Position numbers and translations under genes: made by a program. The notes under the pieces are model-generated. The model was not told where the DNA came from and did no database searches. It was given only the letters and a program-made list of their open reading frames with translations. From positions 1,178,001 to 1,242,000 of the forward strand of contig LSAX01000011.1 in NCBI GenBank assembly GCA_001557505.1: 64,000 nucleotides of DNA. Reading direction: 5' to 3'. Below, piece after piece: positions 47,922 to 59,031 of the stretch. Within the stretch, counting starts at the first letter, position 1, and each line of letters starts with the position of its first letter. Source of the stretch: Reticulascus tulasneorum (Eukaryota > Ascomycota > Sordariomycetes > Glomerellales > Reticulascaceae).

Positions 47922-50695
47922 ATGTTCCTCCAGAGAATGGCCATCAAGCCGATCGCCATCATTATACTATGGACGCTTACACTCTCAACATTTGTCGACG
48001 CATCGTCGCCGTTTAAGCTCTCCAGCGAGGTGACTCGCTTCATCCCGGCCTGTGCTCGGGACTGCTTCCTTTCTTTTCTCAACGTTAATTACGCACCAAT
48101 CGCCTGTGGGACTTCGCCTTCGCTACAATGTCTGTGTTCCAAGACCGGGGTTTCCGGGTTTACGATTGGGGAGGGGGCTATCCAGTGTATCATTGCTGAA
48201 GAGTCAATTGGATTCTGCTCTGGGTACGAGGCTCAGTGTAAGTATGGAGAGACTAGGCGTCAATACGCATAGCTAACAGACTTGTAGCGTCTGTGGTTCA
48301 AAGGGCTTATCAGATGTGTTCTGATCAACCTGATGCCGTTCAACCCACGCATACGCAAATAGTGGCGACCTTGATTGTACCTCAATCAGGAGCTGGAGTG
48401 GTTGTGCTGCCGACGCCTACAAACTTCCCGTCGGGCATACCGCCTACGACGTTTTCCACAAGCACCCGATCAACGACGACGACAGCGCCAGTGCAGCCAC
48501 CACGTACAGAGACAGTCCAAGTGACGTCGACCTCGGAGACCCTCCAAGCAACCAGCGAAGCAGAAAGCCAGACTGCTCAACCTGCCCAACAGGAGAGGCT
48601 GGGTACAGCACATGTAGCAGGGTTGTCAGTCGGCCTGGCGGCCGCAGTTGGCATCGCACTCGGCGCCATTTTCCTTGCTAGGAGATATCGACGGAAGAAC
48701 TTTCCAGACCTCGGCACAGGATTCTTCCCCATGCGAGAACGAGATTCATGGGAGTTTCATCCTCAAGAGGGGCCTGCGAACATCTTCCACATCTCCGCGC
48801 CAGTCCATGGCAAAGAGCCGTCGCCTCCAATGCCCACTCATACTAGATCCAGCTGGCGACCGGATCTCATCGGACTTGCGATCTCGAGACCCAGAAGCGA
48901 GATCCAGCCGAAGCAGGCCCCTCAGCTACAACGGAAGCCGTCAAGGCTCCTACCCGCCAAGCCCTTGCTGCCCCCAAAACCAGTCCTTTCTCTCACGATT
49001 CCGCAAATCAGCGTGCCGCCACCGCCCCCTCCTCCACAGTCTCGGGCGCAAGTGCAAGCGCAAAATGAGTCCCAACAAAGACCCCCACAAACAAACTCGC
49101 AGATCCAGGCAGCCCAAGTCGCCCTCTTGACCGCCCCACCACCGATCCGCCCCAACGCTCGCGAGAGCACCATGACCGAATTTGAAGAAGACGGCGGCAA
49201 CTCAGCCAGTGCCCCTGATCTATCTCAAATATGGCGTCCTCCATCCACAGACCCAATGTCCGCAACGACGTACTATGTGGCGGATAAGACTGGGAACTGG
49301 GTACTTGGCGACCCAAAGCGCATGTCCCGCATGGCAGAGATCGCCGAGCTCGAAGCCCCGACCCCGCAGACGCGGACTGCGGCCGAGAAAGCGCTCGCTG
49401 AAGCGGCTCTCAACGCTCCCAGTGCCGGTATCGGCCACGGAGGTGGTAGCACGTCTGCCCCCAGCGAGCCGGCCAAACCACCACAAGCACTACTCCCGGC
49501 GGCAGAGATCTCTCGTGGGCCACTAACGGACTTGTCCCGCTCTTCCAGTGTATACTCGCAAGTCAGCGCCCCTGGACTCAGTGAATACCCGCCTCCACCT
49601 TCGCACCCCGTGCCCGCAATGAGCTTCTCTTTCCCCGAGCCCCCTCGGCGGCGGAGCAACAGTCTCGGCCGCCGCAAATCCAAGCCCAAGGTCCCCGAGC
49701 GCTCCGACTCACGAGATTCTCACAACTCAGCCACGACGATCGCGTCCTCCAACACGGACTTCGAGGACGACGACCTCCCGATCGAGCAGAGCAGTCTCTC
49801 CCCCGTGGTAGAGTCACCCAACTCAAATGGCGGACGGTCGCCTGTCTCGTATCCCAATATTCCCGGCCGGTTGAACAAGACCACACTGAAGCTTGTCCCG
49901 CCACCGACCAGGCCGAACTACTACTCTCCGCCTGGCCAACCGAGTCCCACACTAGGAGTCCTGCTCCCTGCGCCTGCGCCAAAGGGTCCCTATATGGCTA
50001 GCTACGAGGTGCCTCGCAAACCAGTTGCAAGACCGCGGCCCGATCCGAGGCAGATTGCGACTGGATCGCCTACGATGAGAATTGTGTCGCCATCGCCTCC
50101 ACCGCAACTGCAGCCCTCATCCAAACCGCAAGCTCAGGCTCAGTCTCGCCCACGCATGCAACCTCTGTATCCCGAGCCCCTCCAGCCGTACCGAGCCCCA
50201 CCTCAATCTTCGGCCTATCCCGGCGCCGCACCGCAATTCTCCCAACAACAGCGCCAACCCAGACTGCAACAGCCACAATTCCGGTCCCAAGCGCGTCCGA
50301 TTCAATCTCAAGCTGCGCAAATCCAGCATATAGCGCACCAGCAGTCCCAGCCACCTCCATACGATGATTCCCAACCTCGATACCAGGCGTCACAGTACCA
50401 ACCATACCAAGGCCAGCCTCAAGCCCGCCCACTACGAGAGCAATCCCCCGTCAGCACCCGCACAACCTCAAACGCAAGCTCCCTCCTCGCCAAGCGCCTC
50501 GGCAACGAACGCGCCGCAGCCCTCGCCCTGCAAGCGAACGGTGGCAATGCAGCACAGTGGAGAAGAGACGGGCTCCTCTCGCCGGATTTCGGGCCCAATG
50601 GTCCTAGCACGGGCGATCTGCCTTCCACGCCGACATGGCAGCCGAGATTGACGCCTACGAGACGTGGAGACGATCTGTTTCTGAACGTGCAGTAG
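47922..50695 (+). CDS. CFEM-domain membrane protein with long disordered cytoplasmic tail
   Basis: Two exons, 47922-48237 and 48288-50695, give 907 residues; the phase-1 junction (T|CG) lies inside the CFEM domain. A signal peptide ends near residue 27 (IAIIILWTLTLSTFVDA). The CFEM domain has all eight cysteines: C44, C48, C62, C70, C72, C89, C99 and C116. A Ser/Thr-rich stem leads to one membrane helix at about 215-236 (VAGLSVGLAAAVGIALGAIF) followed by the stop-transfer RRYRRK. The remaining 670 residues face the cytosol and are rich in Pro, Gln and Ser, with polyproline runs that could bind SH3 or WW domains. CFEM proteins include haem-scavenging proteins and surface receptors; this layout suggests a surface sensor or wall-linked protein rather than a GPI haemophore. 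The Asp that usually precedes the CxC pair is Ser65. A second in-frame ATG lies at codon 6. Confidence 0.9.
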
Positions 50696-51105
50696 CGGTC
50701 ACCCAGCTAATCTTTACTTTTTTTTCGCTCTACAATTATGCAGCAACCCTGATCTAATTTGCTGGCACGCAACACGAAGCACAATGCACACTATACCCTG
50801 AGACGATTTCATTTTCCTTTACTCTTCCATGTATCAATAGCCCAAAGACCTGCAACCTTCAACTTTCACCATTCATTAGACATTTTAATACACTCAAGAC
50901 GAGCAGGCGCCGTGATTGTATATAGACAGATGGGAGACTCCACATAAGGGGCGTGGTCACCAAAAAAGGGGGAGGGGGCAAACGCATACTGGCATTTTCG
51001 TGTATACTACTACTACAACTTATTGCTACAAACGATCAATTTCTAGGTTCGTTCTTCATCAAGTCCGACATTCCCATGTCAGTAGGTACCATTAAGCGTG
51101 AAGCC
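50696..51105. other. Convergent 3' spacer (CFEM / MFS-like)
   Basis: About 410 bases between two stops; AT-rich with T runs, consistent with two 3' untranslated regions. No gene was seen. Confidence 0.6.
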
Positions 51106-54100
51106 TCAATCGAGTCTTCCCTTGCCCTTGTCATCTGACATCGGCATAACCTTGCTAACCCGCATGTGCGAGCCATGATCCCGAACAAACGCCTCGTCCA
51201 CGCTTGTATCTGTCACCAGGCCCTCCTCGCCTTCACTCTCTTCGGGCACGGTTTGTCCCATGACGCATTCCCTCTCCATATACACCTCAATCGGGACTTG
51301 CGGATGGCCGCCCCCATTCGTGGTTGTGACTTTCAGTATTTCCATCTCCATCGGCGGTGGCGATCGGCCGCTGCCTTCGCTTCCCGTGCCACTTCTGTGC
51401 TGGCCACGTCGTGATAGCTGGCTCTGGCTCCGTTGACTTACTCTGCGTACTAGCTCCTGCGCATCACGTACCATATCTCCCACTTCGTCTTCCAGGGCAT
51501 CAGCTGCCATATCCAGCGCGGCACGATTGAGATGCGCACCCGCGCTCTGGTCCATGAGCTTGTTTTTCTTGCGGATCTCCGTCCAGCGCGTCATGGCTCC
51601 GAGTTCAAGGACATTGACGCGGCGAGTCTTGGCCACCGGATTGCCGAGTAGAGCGGGACGCCACGGCTCGTCATCAGCGAATGGGTTCTTGTTGTCCAGG
51701 GTCCCTTCGGGAACGGAGGCGCGACGCTTGATGCTTTCCCGCCGGGTGGCAGTCCATTTGTCCATCTCGAAAGACTTGGTTATTGGAATTATCTGGACTT
51801 CTTTGAAGCGGATTAGGGCCAGCAGCAAAACCAGGGTCAGGATGAAAAGGATGCCTGCCACAACACCAGTTGCGGCCCGTTGACCTAGGTTGCGTTGCGC
51901 CAGCCCACCGAGCGCAGTGGCCCCTGCAGCAAAGACAAATCCCAAGGAGTGGCAGACGGCAAAACCGGCAGTTACTCGTGGAAAAGAGGAGTAGTTCGTC
52001 CTCTTCTGTGACTTGGCTGAGTTACCTCTTGGACGACCGGTCATTCCGGGCTGCAGATCTGAACAGTCAAAAGTCTCCATGATAAGACCGTTACATTCCG
52101 AAATCGCCAGACAGGATAGAAACCCTACAACTGCAGCAAATATGGCAGGCGCGATAGGAAGCATTGGTGGTCCAGTCGACACGACGGTGTACCCAACCCC
52201 GGCCAGGGGAAGCCCAACACAGAAGACAGCTCTGCGGAGGAGGTGTGAAGTCAGGGTGACTTTCTGGTTGAGTGTCATCCTGCTTGTATTGACCTGATGG
52301 TGTCGAGCTCTCGAGAAGATGTTCGCCTTCTGGAAGGGTATGGCGATGAGTGCCCCTAATGCGACCGATCCAACCATGAGCCCGACATATGGTGATCGCA
52401 TTCTGTAGAATCTAGATGTTAAGGATCCGAGTAAGACGATGATGAGGACTACTTGCGCGTAGATCCATCCGGAATAGACCGCAATGGCCAAGAATCCTGG
52501 TTGGCGAAGCATCTCCAGCGAGAGCAGAACGCCGTGATACACTTCCTGACCCCACCACTTGGGCCCAGTCTTGACTCTGTGCATCATGACCTCTCCACGG
52601 GCAACGCGCCTCGAGATGTCGGTGCCAGTCCTCACCTCGGCCACGGATCGTCGAAAGGCTGAACGTCTGACCTCGGGACAGAGCACATTGAGGAGCAAGA
52701 CAACCGCGATGATTATGATGCTGATGTAGAATCCCCAAGCCGGCTGCAGCTGGTCGATGATGGCTGCTCCAACTAGAAAGCCGACACCGATGGATCCGAT
52801 GTAGCACCACGTCCAGATACCGAGCCACACGCCCATACCTCCTCCGTGTCGTCGGACGTCGTAAGTGTCGGGTACTTCCTGATGCGGATTGCCGCTCATC
52901 AGAGACGCACCAAAGAGGTCCGTCAATATAGAATGGAAGTTCATGCTCGCGAAACCAAGTGCAATACCCATCAGTGCTCGCGGTGCAAGCAGCACCATTC
53001 TCCATCCATCGATGTAGTGCATTCGCTGGGAGCTAACTGCTATGGCTTGCGGGAAGAGCAAAGGCATAGAGAGAACGAGACTAGACATGATGTATGGTTT
53101 GCGTCCATGTAGCAATGGAAGGGGCCAACAAAAGAAAGTTGGAATTGCCATGCCAAGGAAGCAGCCAACATTGCCGTTGATCGTTGCATGCGTCGTGTCT
53201 GGAATATAATACTGGATAGAGGGCACCAGACCAGCATATATGCCAATCAAAATCCCGATCAAAGCTGTGCTGATGCAGGCGACAGCTGCGACGGACCGTT
53301 TCCGAACTGGGGACCAGTCTCGAGCAACTGGCTGACGTTTCTTCGATTTGGCCAGACTGAATCTTTGAACGCCACGCAAGCTGACATGGGATCTGCCGCG
53401 AAGACTGATGCCGCGATTTTGATGCATTGGACGTCCTGCGATATCTCGGTCAGGGAGTGCTGGATTGCCACCAGTATTTCGTGGTGTGACATGTGAGGGA
53501 TGCCGATTGGATCTATTTGCAGAGGATCGAATATTCCCTCTCCTTCTTACATTGCTCTGGTCGGAGAAGTCGATGATATCCAGGTCATCGGACAGCCCAT
53601 CCAGGCTGCATACCTCTGGGCTCTTTGGATGGGGACTGGGATCGGGCTTTGACTTTTTGCGATGAGTTGCCCTCTGCTTCATGCTTGAATCCCGGTTAGG
53701 AATGGGGATTGATGGAGCGGATCGGAATCTTGGTCTGCGAGACTGCTCATTGGCAGCAAAATCGCGTGCGTTAACGCCCTCGTATCCCAAAGGCATCGTT
53801 CTATAGCTGTCTACGATATCCCCGAGGCGAGGCCGCTCGGGCACCGGGATTGTGGCAGCATACATGGCCGGTCTTGGTGCTGGATCGGCTTCTTCTAAAT
53901 CTACGTCTGAGAAACTGCGATCTTCTTCTGGAAGGTAGTGATGGCATTTAGGACCAGGTCGATGCGATCGGGGAGCTGGCCGGCGGGCACGAGGATCCAA
54001 CTCTAGCGAGGCCAAGGGGATTTTGTGGGTTTGCTCTGATCCAGGTCCGGGTTGTTCTTCTGGAACAACAAGCGAAGCAACAGCAAGAGCCTCGCTTAAA

Positions 54101-55889
54101 AGCCTTTCCAAGTCACTAAAGGCTTGTTTAAACGTGTTGCTGTCGATTGTTGAGGGTTGCAGTGTGGATTTTCTGGTCGGCTGCCGAGACGAAGTAGAAC
54201 TGTGAAGCGCCTGTTGAGACGCCATCTCAATGTTCTCGTTTGCACTTTCATCGTAAGGTAGCCGTCTCTTTGCTTTCTCGGGCATATCGGTGAGTTTGGT
54301 AGTATAACCTTCAGGGTACTTGAGCAAGTCTCGGAGCCACTGCGCTGTTCGTTTGTAGTCCAGTGCGCCTGTGCCAGCTCTGGATCGGTTGCCACTGGAA
54401 AGCTGTGGTCTATGGACGTTGCCGTGCTCCTCTTGGAGTGAGTTATCTGAGCCAATGGAAAAGTAATTTTCCGCATTTATACATTCGTTGCGACATGGTT
54501 CTTTGGAAGATAACTCGGTATCTGGAAGGCGATCGTGATTGTTACGCGTTTGTAAAGTACCAGGGACGTCGCTGTACGGCTGAATCTCAGCCAGATGATG
54601 ATGGCCTTCATGAGATAGCCATTTCTGCCAAAATGTTAGTACAATGGTAGACCTTAGATGCTGGTCCACTTACTCGACCGGCCAAGGACGTATCAGAGAC
54701 AGGTGTGCCAGGTGCTAACGGCGAATCTACTCTCAATGGAGAGCCATTCATTGTGCTCATTCGCACATATTTCTTGTCTCCTTGATCTCTCGATTCATCA
54801 GATGGCGGAGAATTCGAAACATCATAAAGTTTGGGATATCCTTCCTGCAACTCCACCGGGTGGTGTACCTCAAATGTTTCAGCTATGGGACGGACCTTCG
54901 TGGCATGAGTGTGTCCGGTATGCTTTGGAACTATAACATCAACAGTTGTGAGACAAATGTCACCACCAGTCATGGCACGATGGACTTGTGCGCTGAGGAC
55001 CTCTGATTCCGACGATACTGGCAACATGGGCTCTGAACTCTTGTTTGCCATGACCTCTTCCTTTACAGGTTGGCCAAGTAAACTGCTGTCACAAGTAAGC
55101 ACTTCGCAAGAGTCCCGGATGATGATTATGAACTTGCGTATTGTTGACATTAACCTCAGGGTCTTTGTGGGTCCCGTCTCGAAGCTGAAGGCTGTCATTA
55201 TTGGCCGTAAAATCCGGCAACTGGCGATCGTGAGATGAAAGGGAAGCATCAGGAGAAGCACGGACCGAATGCTTTTTAGCAGACGCTGCGGGATTATTTT
55301 CGTGTCCAGACACCTTGTAGCCTTGTTGTGATACAAGGTCGGGAGAATACGACCCTCGACTCAAAACAGGAGGCACCGGGAGATCTTTGTCGAGCATGGC
55401 AGGGCCGCTCGAGACAGTTTTTAGAAGAGCATGTCGATAAGAACCTGTTCTGGTAGCTGATGACAGGCTCGACGCAGCATCTCGTTTGACCTGTTCGACA
55501 GTAATGTTGGACAACGAAGGCCGGCCACTTGGAAGGGGAGTCTCATCAAAGTCACCAGACTCTGCCACTAGTTCCTTCGGTGGCGGCATGTTCCTCGTTG
55601 TTGGGCTGAAGAACTGAGCAAACATAGCAGGTTTCGTCTCGTCTTGTTTTGAAGACGTGGGGGATTCGGCAAGTTGTTGTTGAGGGGTACAGCAGGGTTC
55701 GAGTTGAAAGGCAGTTCGAATGCTGGAGTCGGACAGTTTGGAGTGCAAGCTGGGCGTATCGTCCTTGAGCCTTTCGGCAGAGCTGTAGCTTCGAATGGCG
55801 GATTGTTTGTAGGTTGATATCTTGGGGTCGGTCAAACGATGGACTTCGGTTGGTGGTGTCAGAGACCGAACTCTCGCGCCGTGAGACAT
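51106..55889 (-). CDS. Large MFS-like 12-helix membrane protein with long N-terminal extension
   Basis: Three exons, 55889-55138, 55085-54674 and 54624-51106, give about 1560 residues. The first intron works only with a GC donor (GCAAGT at 55137); no GT donor gives the right phase. Its acceptor is the tandem CAGCAG, so exon 2 may start at 55085 or 55082. Intron 2 is standard (GTAAGT, branch ACTAAC). The first 830 residues are hydrophilic, Ser/Pro-rich and probably cytosolic and disordered. Twelve hydrophobic helices follow between about 833 and 1330, and a charged tail of about 230 residues ends in an acidic region and KGKGRLD. The helix count and the 6+6 layout with a central charged loop (SRRVARGEVMMHRVKTG) suggest a major facilitator-type fold; I do not recognise a substrate family. 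The start is the ATG giving SHGARVRSLTPP; the open frame runs further up, but that part looks untranslated. Confidence 0.8.
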
Positions 55890-57344
55890 GGGGAATAATA
55901 GGAAGAAGGCATGAGGTATATGAATGTAGTTCCGCTGAAGAATGGCAAGGTATTGGAATAGGGGATTGGGAACCAGGATGTGAAAGGTGGGAAAAGATGG
56001 ACGGGTGAAGGAGGATTGGGTTGATAGACAGGGAATTAAAAAGATGAGTACAACACCCAAGCCATTCTCAGAGAGGTTGTAGTGAAAGAAGCTCTTCCAC
56101 TGTAGGTCTTTCCACTTGGAAGAACGTAAAGTCTGCCTGAGCTACTCAGGTCCTGATAAGTGGGGGGACGCTATCCCAGTCGTTCCTGCGGCCAACTTTG
56201 CTCCTCGATAAGTGTAATGTTTTGCAGTAAGAGCGAAGAGAGAATATCCCGTCTTCCATGGCAGCTTTACCTGAAGAGAAGGACCTCCGCAGATGTGTTT
56301 CCCGAAATGCGGGCCGAACATGTGCAGGCCTTTTGCCATCGTCGGAAACTGCGTCCACAGCCCAGTCCTCCATCGGCCCATGTGTGTAATCTTTTCCAAT
56401 AAATCCCATTCGGGATTTCTCCCCCTGACCCTACCGTCGTGGCAGATCTACATGTCCAGTTTTGCAATGGGCATCATTGTGCAGATTGAACACGGTTCGG
56501 GATTCTGCAACGTTGAGTCACTGCCAGCTGCGTCCCCTCAGCCGATGTGAGTCAGAGCAAGGCAATACGAAAGAACGCGAGTTTTCGGGGGTCGATGAGG
56601 GATGTATAAGTAGAGACGCCGGAATGTCAAACAGCTCAGTTCTAAATAGACAGAAACCCAGCTTCGTCAGTGCCACGATCCAGGGGTATTTATGTACACG
56701 GAATTCAGTCTTGTAAGCTGCTCCTGCTTCTCTGCTCCCATAGAACATAGAGGGGAATGACGATACATTGGATTCACTCGCCGATCTGAATACACTAATA
56801 TGTATGGTGTGGATGATCGTGCATGGGCTGTGGTTTCGCCCTGTCTGACCTTCCTCTAGCTTTCCGTCTCTGTCACTGTCAGTTTGGTGTCGGAACAAGT
56901 GCTGATGAATACTTCATCCAAGCTCCGACTGACCAGTTTCTCGCACAGTCCGAGTCGTATTGACGATGTTGAGGGCCATTGTAGACGATGAAGAATGATG
57001 AGCTGAGACATCCCCTAGATTACTTGATGACATAAATAGTAGAGGGATCTCCAACGAGGCGGGAGCTGTTACAGGGGTCGAATGTGGGGTCACGCCATGG
57101 ATCTACGTACAATAGGATATCTCCAAATGTCTTGGCAAAAGCCCTACGGCAATGGAGTAAAATGTGCCTCGGCTCGGCAAGACAGCTAAGTCAACCACGA
57201 GGTAAGATCTGACATCCAAGATCCCGCAAACCCTCAACCATCACCTTACCTCACTATCCCAGTTCCAGACACATACACTCTGCCCTCACGGAACCGCACC
57301 AACCCCCCCCCCCTAAAAGCAACCTCACACCACGCTTCCCCAAA
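55890..57344. other. Divergent promoter region (MFS-like / dienoyl-CoA isomerase)
   Basis: 1.45 kb between divergent starts. Only small open frames are present. A C11 run at 57303-57313 lies about 30 bases before the isomerase ATG, in its leader or core promoter. Confidence 0.5.
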
Positions 57345-58320
57345 ATGGCCCAACCCGGAGCCTACACCTACCAGAGCTTCCTGGTCACCACGCCGGCCCC
57401 CTTCGTAGCCCACGTGCAGATCAACCGGCCCCAGAAACTCAACGCCTTCTCGCACGACGTCTGGATCGAGTTCGGCCAGATCTTCACCCGCCTCTCCTCC
57501 GACCCGGATGTCCGCGCCGTAGTCCTCTCCGGCGCCGGCGAGCGCGCCTTCACCTCCGGCCTGGACGTCCAGGCCGCGGGCGAGGGCGTGCTGATGGACT
57601 CCCTGGCGGGCGACGCGGCGAGGAACGCGGCGGGGATCAGGCGGCACATCGATGAGTTTCAGAGCTGCATTGGCGCTATGGAGAAGTGCGAGAAACGTAA
57701 GTCACCTGGTCTACGCCGTTGGGAGGAGGGGGTTCCCGAGGATCAGAAGTGGGCGGAAGCTAAGTGGGCATAGCTGTGATATGTGTTATGCACGGCTTAG
57801 CCATGGGCCTGGCAATCGACATCGCCTGCTGCGCAGACGTGCGGATATGCGCCCAAAACACCCGCTTCACCGTCAAGGAAGTCGACATCGGCCTCGCAGC
57901 TGACATTGGCACCCTCAGCCGCCTGCCCAAGATCGTCGGCAGCATGTCGTGGGTCAAAGACGTCTGCCTCTCGGCGCGCGACTTCCCCGCCGAGGAAGCC
58001 CTCGCCGTCGGCTTCGTCAGCCAAGTCCACGAGAGCAAGGCCGCGGCGGTGGACGCCGGTCTACGGCTGGCCGCGTTCCTCGGTTCCAAGAGCCCGGTGG
58101 CCGTGCAGGGCACCAAGGAGATACTCAACTACTCTAGGGACCATTCGGTAGCGGACGGTATGTTTTTTGCGATGTGCTGCAATAGACGGCAAGCTAAATG
58201 CTGGGGACAGGTCTGCGATATACGGCTATCTGGAATTCGGCTGCGTTGCAGTCTAGTGATTTCAAGACGGCGCTCATGTCCGGCCTCAAGAAGACGAAGC
58301 CAAGATTTGAGAAACTATAG
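57345..58320 (+). CDS. Delta3,5-delta2,4-dienoyl-CoA isomerase (crotonase family, ECH1-like)
   Basis: Three exons, 57345-57696, 57774-58157 and 58211-58320, give 281 residues; both junctions are phase 1 and restore Pro118 and Gly. It belongs to the crotonase fold and should move double bonds in dienoyl-CoA during beta-oxidation of unsaturated fatty acids. Oxyanion-hole segments are AFTSGLDV and HGLAMGLAIDIA. Three acidic residues match those of rat ECH1: Asp133 (AIDIACC), Glu153 (TVKEVD) and Asp161 (GLAADIGTL); simple enoyl-CoA hydratases lack this trio. The protein ends FEKL, close to but not the standard SKL peroxisomal signal, so peroxisomal import is plausible but weaker evidence than usual. 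Exon 1 has strongly GC-biased third positions. It is convergent with Tfb5, with 376 bases between the stops. Confidence 0.93.
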
Positions 58321-58696
58321 ACACAGCCCTCTAACCAAAGCCGGGCGGCCAATAATTTTGTCTACATTTTCATGGCCGTCTTCACATCTCAAATCCGAAC
58401 TCCATGTAGTTTTTCGCATCGGCGTCATCATACGTAGTCAGATGCCTCCATCGTGGCGCAGCTTCTGATGGGCGGAGCATCCGGACATCGAATTCGGATT
58501 CGCGTAGGGACATGGCCCCTGATGCTTGTAGAATAACCTAGGAGGCGTTCGTAAGGGGATACGCGACCTGTCGCTTGAATAAACTATCATAACTTGTCTC
58601 ATTCATCATTAAATTTCGGCCTTCATATCATGAGTACCGGAGCGTGAGTATCCACATCCCGTTCACCACACCAACCCGAGTGCGCAACGGCCTGCC
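58321..58696. other. Convergent 3' spacer (isomerase / Tfb5)
   Basis: Short spacer holding the two 3' untranslated regions; no gene was seen. Confidence 0.6.
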
Positions 58697-59031
58697 TCAT
58701 TCAGAGCCCGAATCATCGGGCGGCTGCTGCGTCTCCTTAAGCCGCTGCATTCGGTCAGCGGAGGGTCCAAGGCATCCAGAGGCAGTATACTTGCGTCTTC
58801 TAGCTTCTGCTTGAGCAGCGGCACCATGTTCTCCTTGACGACGACGCGCTGATCATCCAAGTCCTCGATGATGAAGTCGTGGCTCTCGCTGTCGATGTTG
58901 ACGATGATGGACTTGATGGACGGATCGCACTCGAGAAGCACTCCTGAGTAAGGCCCGCCGTATCAGTTTCTCCGCACCCCCGGCAGTTCCTGTACATCAT
59001 TGTCCACATTACCTCTGATTGCGCGAGGCAT
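58697..59031 (-). CDS. TFB5: TFIIH subunit Tfb5 (TTDA homologue)
   Basis: Three exons, 59031-59013, 58943-58795 and 58744-58697, give 71 residues. Tfb5 stabilises TFIIH through Tfb2/p52 and is needed for nucleotide excision repair and full transcription. The start [20 protein letters not shown] is the family signature, followed by [17 protein letters not shown] and LKQKLED. Reading straight through after KLED gives an unrelated tail. Using a GC donor (GCAAGT at 58794) and acceptor TGCAG (58745) removes 50 bases, with CTGAC as branch point, and joins KLED to [15 protein letters not shown]. That restores the usual length of about 70 residues and the acidic family ending. The first exon is only 19 bases, which automatic annotation may miss. 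Confidence 0.9.

Noticed and set aside
55089..55889. Exon 1 of the MFS-like gene as a separate 266-residue gene
   Set aside because: The C-terminus would be arbitrary, the composition continues into exon 2, and a GC-AG intron joins both in frame; not fully excluded.
55890..56060. Upstream extension of the MFS-like gene with a hydrophobic N-terminus
   Set aside because: The frame is open, but the segment looks like untranslated leader and would place a hydrophobic stretch before a long hydrophilic domain without support.
58663..58943. Unspliced Tfb5 reading with a longer basic tail
   Set aside because: The tail after KLED does not resemble the family, whereas removal of the GC-AG intron restores the expected acidic ending and length.
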